Assembly: GCA_002331625.1 (NCBI GenBank)
Contig: DCZN01000091.1
Coordinates: 17,522 to 54,435 of the forward strand
DNA: 36,914 nucleotides
Direction: 5' to 3'
Source of the DNA: Nitrospira sp. UBA2083
GTDB lineage: Bacteria > Nitrospirota > Nitrospiria > Nitrospirales > Nitrospiraceae
Made by a program: the position numbers and the translations under genes. Positions 33,264 to 36,914 of the stretch are shown one piece after another (the first letter of the stretch is position 1; every line of letters begins with the position of its first letter). The notes under the pieces were generated by a model. The model was not told the DNA's origin. It ran no database searches and saw only the letters and a program-made list of their open reading frames with translations.

Positions 33264-33689
33264 CTATCGGACTCCGACGGCTTTTTGAGTCGGCTTGGGA
33301 GGCGCAACTGATTTCGAAGTATGTTTCGGACCAGCTTTCGCACTGGATTTTCCCGATGCTTTATGGGGCGAAGATTTGGAAGTCATGGCCTTCAATGCCT
33401 TTGCACGTACCGCTTCTAACTGACTCTGTAGCCCAGTGATGATCGTGGTCTTCTCACGGGTGATCCGACTCAGTTCATCCACCTGTCCCTGCAGCTCTTG
33501 TTTGCCTCTCGAGAGTTCCAGGACTTGCGCCTGAAGTTGGGTCTTCTCCATCGTCAGCGTTTGCGTTTCGGAACGTAATTGCTCAATCTCAGCCTGAAGA
33601 GCCGGAGGCCAATAGTCACACCCCACCAGACTCAGAAAGACACTGAAACCAACTACCGTTCCGACTACCCGTCTCGGGTGGTGTGTCAT
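33264..33689 (-). CDS. Small coiled-coil lipoprotein
   Basis: A 141-residue protein with a signal sequence ending in L-S-L-V-G-C (lipobox, Cys24). Residues 32-95 are one long coiled coil with heptad pattern (L-Q-A-E-I-E-Q-L-R-S-E-T-Q-T-L, L-Q-G-Q-V-D-E-L-S-R-I), like Lpp or SlyB-type trimming segments. The tail is Lys/Ser/Pro rich and basic. GGGGAGGGG precedes the ATG. It faces the FmdB gene tail-to-tail, 5 bp apart. Probably an envelope spacer or peptidoglycan-associated protein; no partner is clear. Confidence 0.75.
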   Translation of the reverse strand: MTHHPRRVVGTVVGFSVFLSLVGCDYWPPALQAEIEQLRSETQTLTMEKTQLQAQVLELSRGKQELQGQVDELSRITREKTTIITGLQSQLEAVRAKALKAMTSKSSPHKASGKSSAKAGPKHTSKSVAPPKPTQKAVGVR

Positions 33690-33866
33690 GACCCCTCCCC
33701 TTTCATCAGAAATGGTCGTTCCAGATCGGATGTTACCGTAGGCATTCCGTATCTTAAGCCTGTTGCCTACCGAGCGTACGCGTAGAGTATTCTAACAGAT
33801 TCGATGCATTCGCCACGAAAGAGATCGGCCCTGACTGTTTGGATCTAGATCTTCTACCGGGAGTAA

Positions 33867-33881
33867 GCTGCTGCGAGCAGC
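33867..33881 (-). other. Perfect hairpin downstream of purD
   Basis: GCTGCT-GCG-AGCAGC, a 6-bp stem with a 3-nt loop, in the gap after purD. No other feature is evident in 33690-33939. Confidence 0.3.
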
Positions 33882-33939
33882 ATCGACAAGTCCACAGGTA
33901 CGGCCGACGGTATTGCTGAAGCGAAGATCTGGCCCCATG

Positions 33940-33954
33940 GACGCGTCTCGCGTC
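33940..33954 (-). terminator. Short stem-loop at the purD stop
   Basis: GACGCG pairs with CGCGTC over three bases, abutting the purD stop codon. It may end the purH-purD message; no T-run follows, so the call is weak. Confidence 0.35.
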
Positions 33955-35228
33955 TATGGCTTGAGCGCCCGGTGCGCAATGTCGGCCCGGAAATGGCACC
34001 CTTCAAACGAGATTGTGTTCACGACCCGATAGGCTTCGCGTTGGGCCTCAGATAACGTTGGCCCTCGACCGAGAATACCGAGGACGCGCCCTCCGGCTGT
34101 CACAACGTCCTTGTCACGTTGCGCAGTACCGGCATGAAACACGACGGCCGCAGCTGAGGTAGTCGTCGTTGGTCGAAGCCCGGAGATTGGAATCCCCTGT
34201 TGATAAGAACCGGGATAACCTCCCGAGGCCATCCCCACGCATACCGTGGCGTCTGGATGCCACTCAACGAGAAGCTGGTCAAGCCGATGTTCGACGACGG
34301 CCTCGATGATGTCAAGCAGATCCGTCTTCAGCAACGGCAACACAACCTGTGTCTCAGGATCGCCCATACGAGCGTTGAACTCGAGCACGTAGGGCGTTCC
34401 TTTCGCCACCATCAGGCCTGCGTACAATACTCCCTGAAACGGCGAGCCCAGCCGTGCCATGACGTCCACCATCGGCTGCAACACTTCGCGTCGGACATGT
34501 TCCTGGATCTCGGCCGTTCCCAGCGGGGCAGGGCAATAGGCCCCCATCCCTCCGGTATTCAAGCCTGTGTCACCATCTCCAACGCGTTTATGATCTTGCG
34601 CGGGTGGCATGGGCACCACCGTCTTCCCGTCCGTGAAGGCCATGATGGTCAATTCTTCACCATCAAGAAACTGCTCGATCAGCACCTGTTTACCGGCTTG
34701 GCCAAAAACAGCATGTTGCATCGAGTCAATGATCGCCTGCCGAGCTTGATCTCGGGTCGTTGCGATGATGACTCCTTTGCCTTGAGCGAGCCCATCCGCT
34801 TTGATCACGACCGGCAATGTGTGGCGCTCGACATAGTCCAGTGCGTCTACAACTTTTTCGAAACTCTTGGCCTGAGCCGTCCGAATTTTGGCTTGGGCCA
34901 TGACGTCCTTGGAAAAACTTTTACTGGCTTCGACACGGGCCGCCTGCTTCGTCGGCCCAAAAACTTTCAGTCTGGCCTTTCGGAATTCATCCACGATCCC
35001 CAAGGCAAGCGGCGCCTCGGGGCCGATCACAGTGAGATCGATCGCTTCTCGAAGGGCAAATTCTTTCAGGCCCAGAATATCGTCAGATTTAATGGGAACG
35101 ATGGTCGCCAATGAGGCAATGCCGGCGTTACCTGGAGCACAATACAAGATGGGCTTGCGTGGACTCTGTGCAAGCTTCCACACCATCGCATGCTCACGCC
35201 CTCCGCTACCGACGACAAGAATCTTCAA
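33954..35228 (-). CDS. purD: Phosphoribosylamine-glycine ligase
   Basis: A 424-residue ATP-grasp enzyme that joins glycine to phosphoribosylamine, the second step of purine synthesis. Seen: M-K-I-L-V-V-G-S-G-G-R-E-H-A at the start, I-G-P-E-A-P-L-A-L-G, the ATP-grasp segment V-I-K-A-D-G-L-A-Q-G-K-G-V-I and L-E-F-N-A-R-M-G-D-P-E-T-Q at the Mg site. The start codon is TTG, with AAGAAGG about 8 nt upstream; no in-frame ATG lies near. It follows purH by 144 bp on the same strand, a frequent pairing. Length and motifs are usual. Confidence 0.96.
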   Translation of the reverse strand: MKILVVGSGGREHAMVWKLAQSPRKPILYCAPGNAGIASLATIVPIKSDDILGLKEFALREAIDLTVIGPEAPLALGIVDEFRKARLKVFGPTKQAARVEASKSFSKDVMAQAKIRTAQAKSFEKVVDALDYVERHTLPVVIKADGLAQGKGVIIATTRDQARQAIIDSMQHAVFGQAGKQVLIEQFLDGEELTIMAFTDGKTVVPMPPAQDHKRVGDGDTGLNTGGMGAYCPAPLGTAEIQEHVRREVLQPMVDVMARLGSPFQGVLYAGLMVAKGTPYVLEFNARMGDPETQVVLPLLKTDLLDIIEAVVEHRLDQLLVEWHPDATVCVGMASGGYPGSYQQGIPISGLRPTTTTSAAAVVFHAGTAQRDKDVVTAGGRVLGILGRGPTLSEAQREAYRVVNTISFEGCHFRADIAHRALKP

Positions 35229-35372
35229 CCAAAGACCTTCTTTCCTTGATGGGTCTGCTCTGGGGGGGAAGAACGTTTGGTGGTTCTATAACCGCCTGAA
35301 CCGAGGCTACGGTCCTGGTTGGGATAGAAGCAACTCCTAGCTCAACCTAAACTTCAACCTTGGCTTCTTCAG

Positions 35373-36914
35373 TCAATGTCTAAAGTGTCGCATGCCCGTG
35401 AGAATCATCGCCATCCCATGTTCATCCGCAGCCTTAACGACCTCCGCATCTCGAATCGATCCACCTGGTTGAATGACGGTGGTGATACCAGCCTCGGCAG
35501 CGGCATCGAGCCCATCTCGAAAAGGAAAGAAGGCGTCCGAAGCCATGACACAGCCCTTCACCGGCATTTGTGCTTTCATGGCAGCCAACTTCACAGAATC
35601 AACGCGGCTCATCTGCCCGGCTCCGATACCGACCGTCTGACCCGGCTTCGCATAGATGATGGCATTCGATTTCACATGTTTGCACACCTTCCAGGCGAAC
35701 GCACAGGCCGCATATTCGTCGTCCGTTGGTTTACGGATCGTGGGCACCGTCAGCGTGCGAAGATCCGTCAAGACCCCGAGATCGCGATCCTGCACAATAA
35801 GCCCGCCGACAAGTTTCTTGAGATCGAACCCCTCTTGCGTCACCTTCGTCAGCGGTCCCACGTCCAACAAACGCAGATCTTTTTTCCGCTTCAATTCCGC
35901 CAACGCATCATCCGCGAACCCGGGAGCGATGACCACTTCAACAAACGTCGAGGTAATTTCTTTGGCGGTTGCAAGGTCCACCGACCGGTTGAACGCCAGC
36001 ACACCTCCAAAAGCCGACACCGGATCGGTCTCTCGGGCTTTGACGTAGGCCTCTGCTGGAGTTGCCCCCAGCGCCACACCGCAAGGATTATTGTGCTTGA
36101 TGATCGCAACCGCCGTGTCGTCATATTCCTTGACGAGCTCCAATGCAGAATTCGCATCAAGGAAATTATTGTAGGACATCGCCTTTCCATGCAGGATCTT
36201 TCCACGAGAAACCGATGGTTCCTTGCCGCTCAATTCACGATAAAAGGCACCCTGCTGATGAGGGTTTTCTCCGTAGCGAAGGGTCTCGGCCAGTTCAAAT
36301 TGAAGCGACAACACCTTGGGGAATTTCACCTCCCCGCTCTTGGCATGCTTTTCCAAGTAGCCGGCGATCAACCCGTCGTAGCGCGCGGTATGTTGAAAGA
36401 CCTTCATGGCCAGCTCGCGGCGGAGTGCCGGCGTCGCCGTATTGGTGTTCACGGCATCCAGCACTCGGGAATAATCAGCTGGGTCCACCACCACCAACAC
36501 ATCTTCATGATTCTTGGCAGCGGAGCGCAGCATGGACGGGCCACCAATATCGATATTTTCAATCGCGTCCTCGAAACGACAATCAGGCTTCGCGATGGTA
36601 GCCTCAAACGGATAGAGATTGACGACGACAACATCGATGGGACCGATGCCATGTTGGTTCATTTGTTGGACATGTGCAGGGAGAGCACGTCGGCCCAGCA
36701 AGCCCCCATGGATTTTAGGGTGCAGCGTTTTCACACGCCCATCGAGAATCTCCGGCGATCCAGTATAGGCCGCCACATCCATGACCTTCACACCGGCGTC
36801 GCGTAATGCCTTGGCTGTTCCCCCGGTAGACAAAATCTCCGCGCCAAGCGCCTCCAGGCCCTTGGCCATCTCGATGACCCCGGTCTTATCTGAAACACTG
36901 ATCAGCGCCCGCTT
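35373..36914 (-). CDS. purH: Bifunctional AICAR transformylase/IMP cyclohydrolase (5' end outside window)
   Basis: An open frame from the window edge to a stop at 35373, about 513 codons; only a few N-terminal residues are missing since [12 protein letters not shown] begins at the edge. The IMP cyclohydrolase domain (MGS fold) covers about the first 200 residues, with [10 protein letters not shown] and [13 protein letters not shown]. The transformylase follows, with [10 protein letters not shown] (catalytic Lys-His) and [11 protein letters not shown]. It performs the last two steps to IMP. Any ATG inside (36869) is not the true start. Confidence 0.96.
   Translation of the reverse strand, partial: KRALISVSDKTGVIEMAKGLEALGAEILSTGGTAKALRDAGVKVMDVAAYTGSPEILDGRVKTLHPKIHGGLLGRRALPAHVQQMNQHGIGPIDVVVVNLYPFEATIAKPDCRFEDAIENIDIGGPSMLRSAAKNHEDVLVVVDPADYSRVLDAVNTNTATPALRRELAMKVFQHTARYDGLIAGYLEKHAKSGEVKFPKVLSLQFELAETLRYGENPHQQGAFYRELSGKEPSVSRGKILHGKAMSYNNFLDANSALELVKEYDDTAVAIIKHNNPCGVALGATPAEAYVKARETDPVSAFGGVLAFNRSVDLATAKEITSTFVEVVIAPGFADDALAELKRKKDLRLLDVGPLTKVTQEGFDLKKLVGGLIVQDRDLGVLTDLRTLTVPTIRKPTDDEYAACAFAWKVCKHVKSNAIIYAKPGQTVGIGAGQMSRVDSVKLAAMKAQMPVKGCVMASDAFFPFRDGLDAAAEAGITTVIQPGGSIRDAEVVKAADEHGMAMILTGMRHFRH

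Noticed and set aside
33086..33343. 85-codon open frame opposite the FmdB gene tail
   Set aside because: Composition mirrors the Ser/Thr/Pro tail of the plus strand gene and it overlaps the next lipoprotein gene in another frame.
35376..36806. 476-codon open frame on the plus strand
   Set aside because: Antisense to purH; rich in His and Arg as expected from a GC-rich complementary strand, with no recognisable motif.

Overview
The window reads as ordinary chromosomal DNA from a Gram-negative bacterium, most likely a member of Nitrospirota (Nitrospira-like). Evidence for the Gram-negative envelope is two lipoboxes, a beta-barrel ending in Phe, MltD, type IV pilus genes and a Slp lipoprotein. 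The Nitrospira assignment rests on the gene mix (HisZ, TtuA-type thiolase, pilin next to an ABC exporter, anchored mono-heme cytochrome) and on my memory of similar gene orders; I could not test it by search. No phage, transposase, integrase, CRISPR array, rRNA or tRNA gene was found. Coding density is high.

Layout. 1-1263 (minus): a Slp-type lipoprotein (cut by the window edge) downstream of a small beta-barrel. 1519-2564 (plus): yidB-like gene and an anchored cytochrome c. 2581-6137 (minus): bioF, pilT, pilU. 6283-7059 (plus): membrane TPR protein with a clear sigma70-type promoter. 7229-8503 (minus): MltD. 8772-14297 (plus): class V aminotransferase, serA, hisZ and dnaB in one tight run. 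A long imperfect palindromic repeat (14322-14444) separates dnaB from a large TPR lipoprotein. 16722-20118 (plus): a type IV pilin behind a structured leader, then a membrane-anchored protein, an ABC ATPase and an ABC permease, recalling the Myxococcus pilA-pilG-pilH-pilI order. 20189-24748 (minus): ttuA-like, dnaJ-like, Spy/CpxP-like and ilvD. 24986-27069 (plus): a coiled-coil/TrkA-C protein and an HtrA protease. 27075-29990 (minus): radC and an EF-G-like GTPase. 30177-33258 (plus): a 57-residue zinc ribbon, then rsmD-coaD-aspartate aminotransferase with ATGA overlaps, then an FmdB-like protein. 33264-36914 (minus): purH (5' end outside), purD, and a separate coiled-coil lipoprotein gene.

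How the genes fit together. Type IV pilus functions occur twice: two retraction ATPases (PilT and PilU types) at 2.6-4.8 kb, and the pilin with its ABC module at 16.7-20.1 kb. The aminotransferase and SerA probably make serine from 3-phosphoglycerate. PurH and PurD are consecutive purine biosynthesis enzymes. Most of the rest is housekeeping. The most interesting parts are the pilA leader hairpin that covers the ribosome binding site, the pilin/ABC module with its unusual 309-residue member, the orphan TrkA-C protein, the TtuA-type thiolase, and the 123-bp palindromic repeat. I see no convincing wholly new multi-gene system; the pilin/ABC module is the best candidate for follow-up.
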